A stretch of DNA of 64,000 nucleotides from Asterias rubens (Eukaryota > Echinodermata > Asteroidea > Forcipulatida > Asteriidae): assembly GCF_902459465.1 (NCBI RefSeq), contig NC_047082.1, positions 1,550,001 through 1,614,000 of the forward strand. Reading direction: 5' to 3'. The notes under the pieces were generated by a model. That model was not told where the DNA came from and did no database searches. It worked only from the letters and a program-made list of their open reading frames with translations. Positions 12,426-22,495 of the stretch are shown here, one piece after another; positions within the stretch are counted from its first letter, which is position 1; each line of letters opens with the position of its first letter. Both the position numbers and the translations under genes were made by a program.

Positions 12426-12597
12426 ATAGAGTCAATAGATGGCGCTGTTTAATAACGTTAAAATATATATATCATCGAAGAGGGCGCCCTTTTTTGAGAC
12501 CGTTAATAGATAAATATTAATAGAGGGCGCTGTTTAATAATTATTCATGATTACTATATTGTCCAAGAGGGCGTCCTTTCATGAGACCATTAAAATA
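12426..12597 (+). repeat. Tandem duplication just upstream of PEX3
   Basis: Two diverged units of about 90-110 bp share GGCGCTGTTTAATAA, an AGAGGGCG(C/T)CCTTT block and GAGACC(G/A)TTA. They end about 80 bp before the PEX3 start codon and so probably lie in the promoter or 5' leader. GATGGCGCTG resembles a YY1-type motif. Regulatory function is inferred. Confidence 0.5.
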
Positions 12598-12677
12598 TAA
12601 ATTTGTGCATTACCTCCATCCCCCTATGATCATTTTACTCCATTTTACTCCAAGTTGCCCACGAAAAACTCAATGAT

Positions 12678-15600
12678 ATGTTAGAATCACTCAAGAACTT
12701 TGTGAGACGGCATAAGAAAAAATTCGTCGTACTTGGCGTCGTTACTGGAGGTAAGTTTTTTGACGACCTTCAACTTCAATTCATTGTTTGTTTATATCAG
12801 CATGTGTAGAAAACCTCCCTTAACCAGTTGCGCTTATTACGTCTACTTTGTGGTGCTGTTGTTAGAAACATATCTTTGTTTGAGGTTGTAGTATTAATTA
12901 CGCTCGTCGTGTGTAACAGCATATGAACTACATAGCTCTATATTAAAGCATCTGCATAACTGTTACTTTCAATTGGCCACCAGGCTTTGGTGATGATCTG
13001 AGTGATACCTGGTCATAGTGATACTGAGAAACACACACAAAGAATGGAATTGTGCTGGTGGCTCTTCACACCACATGGCCATGCCCATGCAAATGCATGT
13101 TTCTTCCTCCATCCATGGTTTCATCAGCGATGGAAGTCAATTAAAAAATTATGTAGCAGTGCAATCAATTGCAGGTCGGTCTGACTGAGGGCGGCTTTAG
13201 TTCTCAATTGATTGTCTCCATGCCTCCTGGTCATTGCATTGGTGCCCTTGAAATGTTCCAGTAGAAAATTAAGATTTCCTCGGTCAGCAGGGTGCCCTTT
13301 ACTTTACCAAGGAGAAAATGCCTTGGTGCCCTTGCCCTTTAAAAAACGAAGCAAACGGGCCTAAGTTCTAATTTTAATTATCTTTGATAATGTGCAGGTG
13401 CCGTGTTGCTCTGGAAGTACGGAGAATGGAAACTTCAGCAATGGCAAGACAAGGAGACGGATGAGTGCCTAGTCATGGCACGGAGGCAGCATCACTTTGA
13501 CAGTAATCAAAGAACGTGTAACATGACGGTACTTTCCATGCTACCCAAGACCAAGGAAGCCCTGAGCCTCCTGCTGGATTCTGATGGGATCATACAGATG
13601 CTGAAAGCAAAGTCAGTTTCATTCTAAACCTCATTATTTCCACATACAGTAGGCCCCCTACCTCATAAATTTGAATTCCAAGTCCCAGACCTTCAGTGTC
13701 ATCAACCCAGAGAAGGTGATATTTGTGTTTTTCTGTAGAAGTAGTGAGTTAGTGATTTACATTAATGGGTCACCCTAGATAAATAGAGGTTCAGAAGTAT
13801 TATTTGTTTTACTTGAAAATACTATACATTTGTTTTTTTGTTTTTTCTTCAGGCCGGAGAACAAAGTGGATTTATGGAATGATCTTAAGATAATCAGTAA
13901 GTAACATTTCAGTGTGACTGTGACCTTACTAACCAGTTCGTTTAAGTTTTACTGAAATTTGTCCCGAACCACCGACAAATTGCCAATTCTAATTATTACC
14001 TCATTGTGTGTTCAGGTTTCTCCCGGACGATAGCTTCAGTTTACAGTACAGCGATGTTGGTTGTCTTCTTAAGAGTACAGCTCAATATTATTGGCGGCTA
14101 CATGTACCTTGATACCTTGTTGGGCAAGAACGGAATGGTAACAGACAGCCCAAGGACGTATACAATGCCCCTTGTCAATGCCTTCATGCGCCTAGTCATT
14201 ACCTTCATGCCCCTGGCCAATGCCTCCATGCCCCTGGTCATCGTCCCCATGCGCCTGGTCATTGCCTCTATGCCCCTTGTCACTGCCTCTATGCCCCTGG
14301 TCATTGCCTCTGGCCCCTGGCCATTAGTAAATAACCACCTAGTAAATACATTTAAATATTATTGTAATTTAATGAACAACCCAGTTAATTTGAAACACAT
14401 TTAATCCTACTTCTCATCTGCATTTAGTTTGCATAAATTTGTCTACCTGCATATTCCATGATAAAAGTGGTGTGATGTTAGATGAAGAAACACCAACCAC
14501 ACAATCTATATTTCATGCTCCTCGTCTATGTATGACTTCCTCAGATTTGTGTTTTGTTTTCATATTTTCAGAGTGAGGAGAGAATATTAGCTACTCCTGA
14601 TGTGCAGAAGAGATATCTGGCAAATGTCCAGTATCTACTCACTGACGGTATGTTGGAAAGAATTTTTGGTCTGGTGTTGTGAAAAATTATTGTTTTGTTA
14701 ACATGCTTAGCATCTTTTTGTGTTTAAGCAGCTTTAAGAAATTGGGCCCAGGTGTTATCCCTGCAACTGGACACAGATGAGTCACTGTTCAACTTAGTCA
14801 CTATAACGACATAACATAAACCATTTTGTGCTTGCAGGAATGTCTTGCATGGTATCCGCTGTCCGTGAAGCAGTAGAAAATGTACTTGGAAGGTAAGTCA
14901 ACTCCAATGAGAAGCAAAAGCTTATTTTCAGTGACAGCTACATGTAAAAGGTTGTTGATGTTTGCCAAAGATTCAATGATAAAATCCAAAGGATACTTTC
15001 AATGTAGCTTAAACAATCTGAGGAAAGCTGCTTTCCTTCTGTTCAAAGCGAGTTTATTTTATAACACCCCTTATAAAGAGGGTTGTCTTATGATTGGTTA
15101 AGAGTGCACCACATGATGTGTTTATTTTTACTAGAAAAGTTGTGCGTACGCGCTACACCCGTAGCATCCAATGTACTATGCAGGCCTGGAGGTTCATCTC
15201 TGAGAGAAAACGGCAATTTTTAATTTGCCAAAGTTTCTTGTATTTTAATTCATAGCTGATTTGTGTTGTGTTTGATAGCATGCCATTACAGAAGACACTT
15301 GGTCTGAGAGACATTGAGAGGTTATTCAGCAGTGTGAGATGTCAGGTTGAAGCAGCTAAGTTGGGAGAACAAGGTAGGAGAAAAACAGACATTCTCAAGT
15401 TAAACTCCAGGGTTCATAACTGAGGCTAGTCAGTGGGAAACTTTTGAAAGGGCACCAAGGCCAGGACCAGGGGCAACAGAGGCCATGTTTGCAACAGCTA
15501 CTTATATTTCCCCATAAAACAAATAATGAATGTTTTACATTCGTGCAATAGAAAGACAGATACTCACTCGTTGAAAGATAGAATTTTCCATTCAACCAGG

Positions 15601-17399
15601 TTCCCCTCTTTGAAAAATGGAACAGTCCATCTTTCATCAACATTCATTATTTATACACTGATGCTGGTTGTGGCAGGTTCTGGTATGGAGTGTACCATTC
15701 ATCCATTGGTGAGATACATGGTACCAGTGGAAGAAGATGAGGACCAGGGTGAAGATACAGCGTGTCAGATTTCTTCAGATCAACTCACAGTCAATGGTAA
15801 ACTGATGCTTGAAACAAGAGACATGCTGGAGAGGTAGGTAGTGATGTAACAAAAAGAAAAACAATAATTGTTCAAACCCGTACTAAAAAAAAAGAAGAAA
15901 AAAAACCAGATTATCAACAGAAACAAAATAAGTAACAAGCAAGCCTCGCTACCATGGGCAGCGAGCCTTATTGATTTCTCATCACTAACCCCTGGAAGTT
16001 ATGTGAAGTATCGTTTTCCCCTTGATTATTTTGATCAGTCTTCTTTGTACTTAAGGAAAAAACAATCGTCCCATTGCCGTTAGTCCTTCTTCTACTCTTT
16101 GCCTTTACAGCAGAGGTAATGAATATTTTGTTATGTTTTGGTTTCCTACTTGTTTTACTATTAATCTTTCATTCTATTTTGATCCATGCAGTTCCGACTT
16201 CCACAGTGTTCTCAATACTTGCTTGGACATTGGCTTCAGCCGAGTGCTCGACAACATGGCTGACTTTTTCAGACCTTCGTCTACCATTACGGCAGAAACA
16301 GCCTCACCAACAGGGTAAAGTCTTTTACAATTTTTTTCTACAAATGTTGGAGATTTGTACAAATCTCAATGAACAGAAATTTTCTTTTCTTCATTGTTAC
16401 AAATAAGACTTTAATCTCAATCAAATAATGTATATAATGGCGTGTCATGGCCCGAGTGGTCAAGCGCAGCAGACTTAAGCTCTGGTGTTACTAATCAGTA
16501 GAATGTGGGTTTGACTCCCAGTTTTGACACTTTTGTCCTTAAGCAAGACAATTAACCATTATCGCTTTATCTTTCAGATGCGACAGTAAGATGTAGGTCT
16601 CGTGTGTTGTGCGAGACTTTTAAAAGATCCCAGTTACCCTTATCATTAAGAGAAGGGGTTCGCATATAATAGTTATTTTGTTTGCAGTACACAAGACACA
16701 CAACTTACAGCTTTATGTCTCATCTGAAGAAAATGACTGGGACCTGAACCCACACTCAAGCTACACCAAAGCTTGAGCCCAGTCCACACACCAAATTTGT
16801 TCAAATTTAATGTTAAATCGGATTTATTTTGTGATTTTCTTTCCTTTCCAGCTTGATTGATGCTCATCTTCCACTGGCAAAAATCATTCCAGTCATCAAT
16901 GGTCAGATCAATGCACTGTGTGGAGACACGCCCAATCCTTACATACAGGTAATAGTCTACTACTTAAATGTTATGTGTTCTAAATTCAATGGGTCTGTAA
17001 AATAGTTATGAAGTCAACAATCTTGGAATTGCACTACGGCCATGTCATCTCTTGCACTGATCTTGGCCTTGGTAACCCTTTGAATGTTTCAAATAGTCTA
17101 TTATGCAACTGTTAAAGTTTTTCCAATGGAAGTGCCCTTTGCAAAGCAAAATGACAATAGCTTGCCCCTCACCCTCAAGTTCGATTTTCAGGGCTGGGTC
17201 AACACATTTCAAACAAACTTGAGAATCTACAAACACCATTGAAAATTAATTCATTTTTGTTCCTTGATTAAACATTCTAAACCTCGGATATTTTGGTTTT
17301 CTGCAGGAGCTCCTACTCATGAAGTGCGTGAAAGACTTTGCAGCAAATGTCTACGAGGCCTTCAGCCAGCTCCCGCCTGACCCTACCCATGACCCATGA
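12678..17399 (+). CDS. PEX3: Peroxisomal biogenesis factor 3 (PEX3)
   Basis: Eleven exons join in frame into 382 codons: 12678-12750, 13398-13611, 13853-13896, 14016-14137, 14572-14647, 14838-14892, 15279-15373, 15677-15833, 16192-16314, 16852-16948 and 17307-17399 (human PEX3 is 373). Landmarks along the protein match the family: [15 protein letters not shown] with a hydrophobic anchor (about residues 16-34), [54 protein letters not shown] and [14 protein letters not shown]3 is an integral peroxisomal (and early ER) membrane protein. It docks PEX19 carrying newly made peroxisomal membrane proteins and is needed for peroxisome formation. The start is the family start, with the basic-then-hydrophobic N-terminus. 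No anomalous residues were seen. The gene is flanked by the convergently ending GPCR upstream and a repeat field downstream. Confidence 0.96.
14165..14311 (+). repeat. 21-bp minisatellite, seven units, in PEX3 intron 4
   Basis: Seven units begin with ATG at 14165, 14186, 14207, 14228, 14249, 14270 and 14291 (consensus ATGCCCCTGGTCATTGCCTC plus T). The period is 7 codons, so it reads as a heptapeptide repeat (MPLVIAS and variants), in frame with PEX3 exon 4 if the donor at 14138 is not used. A minus-strand frame is also open across it. See findings. Confidence 0.85.
15524..15655 (+). mobile_element. Foldback (MITE-like) element in PEX3 intron 7
   Basis: The two arms are AATGAATG...GTTGAAAGATAGAATTTTCC and the complement in GGAACAGTCCATCTTTCATC...CATTCATT. 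They form an imperfect hairpin of the same type as 21922-22071. It is non-coding. Confidence 0.5.
16443..16680 (+). mobile_element. tRNA-Leu-derived SINE, plus orientation
   Basis: The head resembles tRNA-Leu: GGCCCGAGTGGTCAAGCGC (box A region), CAGACTTAAGCTCTGG (anticodon arm with TAA) and GGTTTGACTCCCA (box B). The tail runs TTGTCCTTAAGCAAGACAATTAACC and ends near GAGAAGGGGTTCGC. A minus-strand relative is at 51290-51546. It was mobilised by a LINE in trans and is now inert in PEX3 intron 9. Confidence 0.7.
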
Positions 17400-17716
17400 A
17401 CACCGTTACCAACCACCGGACCCAACAACGCAAGTAAAGCATCACTCGGACTTGTTTCATTGGAAATTTTGTACAGCTCAATCAAGTTTTCCTTTGTAAA
17501 GGTGACTCAGAGATTCTCTTCATTTGGTTGTCAAGGCTTTTATGTTGTTTTTTTCTTGGTGATATTTTCCGGTTCTTTCTCTGCCAGTTACCCTGGTGTT
17601 TTGTTTGTTATTGTGATGTCAATCCAATGTAAGCCAGGCTCACTCCGCACAAACTGGTACGTCGTTCTGGGTGAGGCGCGCATTCCTAAGAGAACAATAG
17701 ATTTACCTGGAAGTCT

Positions 17717-17730
17717 GCTGCCACCTGGTG
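17717..17730 (-). promoter_or_regulatory. CTCF-like core motif, reverse orientation
   Basis: On the minus strand CACCAGGTGGCAGC is a close CTCF core match. It faces the forward motif at 615-628, so the pair is convergent around the GPCR and PEX3 genes. Occupancy is unproven. Confidence 0.28.
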
Positions 17731-18290
17731 TCCCAAACATTTTCCAATTTATTGGGGACAAATTATAAAGAGCATAGGTATTGGTTTTTAAGAATTAAGA
17801 GAGCCCAATGCTAGCAAAACTCAGATTTTTGATTTTGTTTTCCATAAAAAGAATGTTTTATAACACTTTAGGTTTTTTTAAGTTCCCTTACAACTCTTGA
17901 TTGTTTTTTCATCACATATTTACCTTCGACCTATAGTGGGTCAAACCAAATTAAGAAATCATGACATCATGTAAATTTGGCTCAGAGAGTTAGGATTTTC
18001 AAGTAAAAGAGATACGGTAGCACCTGCCCCCCCCCCCCCTTAAAAAGGTATAATTAATTCACATTTTAGTAATTATTATTTTTATTTTTCGATTTGTGCT
18101 TGTGTATATGTGTTCTTAAAAAATAAATTATCAATGCAAGAAATTTTGAAATGCAAGCACAACAAAATAATTGAAAAAGAATCACAGTCAAATTTTTTGT
18201 TACTTTTTAAAGTTTGCTTACAATTGATTTCTTTACTTTAAATGGTTTTATTACGGAAGGGAATAAATTGTAAATTCGTTTGTAAATACT

Positions 18291-18296
18291 AATAAA
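18291..18296 (+). terminator. Candidate PEX3 polyadenylation signal
   Basis: AATAAA followed by a T-rich stretch, 892 nt after the stop. An additional AATAAA lies at about 18262. Which is used is unknown. Confidence 0.35.
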
Positions 18297-18555
18297 ACTT
18301 TTTTTATCGAATGTCATAATATATTTATAGAGTGAGATTGGTCCTTTGTTATAACGTTTGTTTTTGTGATGAATTTTTTAATTTCTGTGATTTATTTATT
18401 TTTTATTTCTATTTATTAATGATTTGACTTGGGTTTCTATTGGTATGATGAGCATACATTTCTATATTAATTAAGTGCTTATTTACTCAACGCTTACTTG
18501 GTTAAATTTACTTCAGACAGTAACAAAACCACCTGACCTGACCTAGCAGGCATCG

Positions 18556-18720
18556 ATGTCATAATATAGAAATATTGACTGCTATGAGAGGCACAGTTCA
18601 AATGATAGGCCCAAGGTGATGTCAAAACCATGACTGAGGGCATTGTCATGGTTTTGATTTCACCGAGGGCCTATAATTTGAACTGTTCCCCGGCTAATTC
18701 AGCAGTCAATATTTATTTTA
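18556..18720 (+). mobile_element. Foldback element
   Basis: Long imperfect inverted arms (AAATATTGACTGCT, CAGTTCAAAT, ATAGGCCC, GTCAAAACCATGAC and their complements) surround a short loop near 18635-18645. It is about 165 bp, non-coding and MITE-like. Confidence 0.6.
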
Positions 18721-19240
18721 TTTACTAAAAAAGATTCTTCTAATCAACAACACTCGGCGAAGAAAGGTCGCGCCGTTACACAACGCGAGTCATACATATT
18801 TTTTATAATAGTTGCGTTATTTTCAGAGCGAGCATAGTCAATTGGCTATGCCCCGGGCATAGTCACTATGACGTCATCTTGGTAGAAAAAGGGGGCATAG
18901 CTATTTCCATGACTCCATTTTTAACCGATCAGATTTGAGGATTCTATACATGAGGCATATAATTAAACATATTACCCCCCCCCCCTCCATTCCCAGCCCC
19001 TTACTTTGTGCTCACCAACCACTCACGAACTATTGACCAATGAAATTGCCCAAAAATGAAACCCCGCCCACAAATGGTCACTGCTTTTTGACGTCATAGC
19101 GTTGTTGTGTGTATGGATTATAATGTGTACGTAAACCTCCATCCCATGCGCACACACATGTAACATCAACCCATGTACACACAACACAATGCACATTCCC
19201 CGCATATTTTTCTGCAATTAATGTCCATTTCGATTAAACG

Positions 19241-21400
19241 GTCAGACCTTTTTCTATGGTCAGACGACCTCTGGATTTGTATTTTGTATCGTATGCTTAT
19301 GAGAGGATAATGCAGGTATTGTTGTCTGCTAGTTGTATAGTGTCAACCTGCCACAAACCTGGAGAATTGTACCGTACCGCGGCCCGTGAGCCCACCCAAT
19401 GGCCACAGCTAGCTCCCCGGGGCGTAGGATCGGGGAGCAGGTCGGAAAGAGCTGTGATTGAGTGTGATGTCTCGCTGAATGGCCGGTCTTCAACACAGGT
19501 AAAACTTCCCTTTATTTCTAGAACCAGGATTTCTTGAAAACTTTATTATCATTAGACATCTGGGTTCTTGATGTACACTTTGATTTAAGTTATTTTGAAG
19601 AAAGGTTTGTTTGCAATTTTAGGATCGACAGTCCAAAAATAATTATCTTGAAACGTCAAATCACTGACCGTTAATTTGATATAGCGCCCTCAACCGGCGA
19701 CATGTACGACTGGTACCCTGTCTTTATCTGCACTGTATAAAGCCTGGTACATGTATCTGCTTTTCGGAACCAGTTATTTCATGGGTACAATCATTTTCAT
19801 TGGATAAACGTTCAGCAGGTGACGGAAGCATTCTGTATCCTGTGTTTTGATTGGTCGGAGGTGACGATTGGCGCTAGTTGTCTTTTGCGGTCGTCTGCAT
19901 TGAATCTATGTAAGGGGGAAATGGACGGGGATTGACCTCTAGGCTAAGTTTTACCCTTATTTACTAAACTAGAATTTCTTTAAAACTTTGTGAGTATCAT
20001 GAAACATTTAGATTCTTGCTGTACACTTTGCTTGAGTAATTGAGGGAACGGTTTTGTTGTACGGTCAGCCAATTACAACATTTGAGTCGGATCGATGTCC
20101 AAAAATAATTATCTTCAAGCGTCAAATCACTGACCGTTAATTTGATATAGCGCCCTCAACAGCCCCACAGGCGTATGACTGGTACCTGTCTTTATCCGCA
20201 AAGATAGTAGAGACAGGTGGGTACATGGTGCTTTTCAGAACCAGTTATTTCATGTGATACAATAATTAATTTTCATTGGATAAACGATAAACGTTCAGCA
20301 GTTGACGGAAGCATTCTTTCTGTGTTTTGATTGCTCCGAGGTGACGTTCGGCATCTAGTTGAATTTTGCGGTCGTCTGCATGTATGGCATGAATTCCCTG
20401 ATGACACGTAATTGGCCGGCCGTACACATTAAACACATTCGCCGCATATTATGTTTGTTTGGGCGGTCAGATCTATGCATGGTCAGACGATGTCAGACGA
20501 TCTCTGATCCTGGACCTCTATTTTGTGTTCCGTATGCTTAGGAGAGGATAATGCAGTTATTGTTGTCTGCTAGTTGTTGTGTCCACCTGCCACAAAACCT
20601 GGAGAATTGTACCGTACCGTAGCCCGTGAGCCCAACCCACAGCTCCGCGGGCCACACAGGCGTATAGGAGAAGCCGTTCAGAAAGAGCTGTTGATTGAGT
20701 GTGGTTATCTCGCTGCGGGGCCGGTCTTCAACACAGGTAAAACTTCCCTTCATTTCTAAACTAGCATTTCTTGAAAACTTTGCGAGTATCATTAAACATA
20801 TGGGTTCTTGATGTACACTTCGATTTAGTAATATTTTGAGGAAAGGTTTGTTTTCAGCAATTACAACAGTTGAATCGGATCCGTTTTAGTCCAAAAATAA
20901 TTATCTTGCAACCCCAAGTCACCGACCGTTAATTTGATATAGCGCCCTCAGCCGGCGACATGTCCGACTGGTACCCTGTCTTTATTTGCACTGTATAAAA
21001 CATGGTACATGTACTTGCTTTTCGGAACCAGTTATTACATTGGATACAACCATTTCATTGGATAAACGTTCAGCAGGTGACGGAAGCATTCTGTATCATG
21101 TGTTTTGATTGGTCGGAGGTGACGTTTGGCGCTAGTTGTCTTTTGCGGTCGTCTGTTGCATATGCATGCATTGAATCTAGATGAAAGGTGCAAATGGACG
21201 GGGATCGATCTAGGCTAATTTTACCCTTATTTTCTAAACTAGAGTTTCTTGAAAACTTTGGTGAGTATCGTGAAACATCTAGATTCTTGACCATTACTTT
21301 AAATGAGTAATACTTTGATTCCAAGAATAATAATTATCCGTTTACAATTAATGTACGCCTAATCACTGACCGTTAATTTGATCTAGCGCCCTCAGCCGGC
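19241..21400 (+). repeat. Nested segmental duplication with promoter-like modules
   Basis: Three block types recur. Block A (19255-19540; 20490-20760) has AGAGGATAATGCAG, CCTGGAGAATTGTACCGTACC and a CAACACAGGTAAAAC donor-like end. Block B (about 19560-19700, 19960-20160, 20770-20960, 21240-21400) has CCAAAAATAATTATCTT and CACTGACCGTTAATTTGAT. Block C (about 19740-19900, 20200-20400, 20980-21200) has GGATAAACGTTCAGCAG, TTTTGATTGGTCGGAGGTGACG and TTTGGCGC-like sequence. The A-to-A offset is about 1240 bp. No long ORF survives in all copies. It is intergenic, downstream of PEX3. Confidence 0.7.
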
Positions 21401-21654
21401 AACTAAAGACCAATAATGAATTGGTGGCCTCAAAATTAAAACTGTGTCCACCTATAAATATTTCTATGACAGTGATGCTCACACTTACAATACAAAAAAC
21501 ACAATTAAATCAACCTTGTTCGCCCTTATTATGCCTTTACTGTACCAATGGAACATGATTTATTTTACTAGTTAGGACCTATGGTAGACAAATACAAATT
21601 TAACTGCCTGGAAATTCAAGCAGTTGTTCTGGAGCATGATCCTTTGTCAGATAA

Positions 21655-21855
21655 ACTGTAAGGAAGCACTGTAGGCACAGAAACATGCTAAGCACAGTCT
21701 CGATCTCAAGTATTGCTTAACAGAAACTGGTTACCGGCCAAAATGACGTTAAGTCTACATTGTTGTGACTGGTGCCCCACTCAATTTTACTTGGCAAAAT
21801 ACATTTTTGTCAAGCAGTATTTTCTGCTCAACAGCTTTATTAAATTGGGCCCTGA
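21655..21855 (+). mobile_element. AGGGCCC-family MITE, diverged copy
   Basis: It has the interior GAAACTGGTTACCGGCCAAAATG and TTGTTGTGACTGGTGCCCC, and the right end GCTTTATTAAATTGGGCCCT. This is the same family as 5395-5556. Confidence 0.55.
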
Positions 21856-21921
21856 TTTAGTTTTGAAGAGTGTTTGGGGCTGGAGTAATATGTGACCCTC
21901 AGGGTACAATAGTATACACAT

Positions 21922-22071
21922 ATGAATGTTTATGAGTGCAATGGTGCGAATATGTTCATGAGTTGAAAGATGGAATGTTCTATTCAACCAGGCGGAGCCG
22001 AGTTGAATGGAACATTCCAGCTTTCAACGAATGAACATATTCGCACCATTGCACGAATGAAAAACATTCAT
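21922..22071 (+). mobile_element. Foldback element, about 150 bp
   Basis: The arms pair over nearly their whole length: GTGCAATGGTGCGAATATGT with ACATATTCGCACCATTGCAC, and GAAAGATGGAATGTTC with GGAACATTCCAGCTTTC. The loop is about ACCAGGCGGAGCC. It is non-coding and MITE-like, and a related foldback is at 15524-15655. Confidence 0.68.
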
Positions 22072-22244
22072 TATTTGTTTTATATAACATCCAAGTAGAA
22101 CTTTGTAATTTTGATTGAAAGATACAACTTTCAAAACAAACAATTTCAACTGTAGAAGCCGAAGGCTAGTAATTTTACTATGCCTTCTTGCAGAACACCT
22201 GCTGCGTTACCAAAGACACGCGCACGCAGTGATGTTTTTACTCA

Positions 22245-22318
22245 GCTTTTTCGTTCCATCCGAAAAGTACCATTGCACGCTGGCAGCGTGCAATGGTACT
22301 GATGGAACGAAAAAGCAC
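22245..22318 (+). mobile_element. Foldback hairpin near the 3' end of the KH gene
   Basis: GCTTTTTCGTTCCATC and TACCATTGCACGCTG pair with CAGCGTGCAATGGTA and GATGGAACGAAAAAGC. Another CAGCGTGCAATGGTACTTTT follows at 22330. It lies about 180 bp beyond the stop codon of the minus-strand KH gene, so it may be transcribed in that gene's 3' UTR. Confidence 0.6.
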
Positions 22319-22495
22319 GGTGAGTGACTCAGCGTGCAATGGTACTTTTATTTGCTATCACGTGACGGACAATCCTCCAATCAAATGGCAAGGATCTGCT
22401 TGGGTGTTATATAATACAGAATAACAACGTGCCCGAGCATTGGAGCAAGAATCTCCTATAGTTGATGCCCGTATTCATTGGGGGCGTCGATGCCT

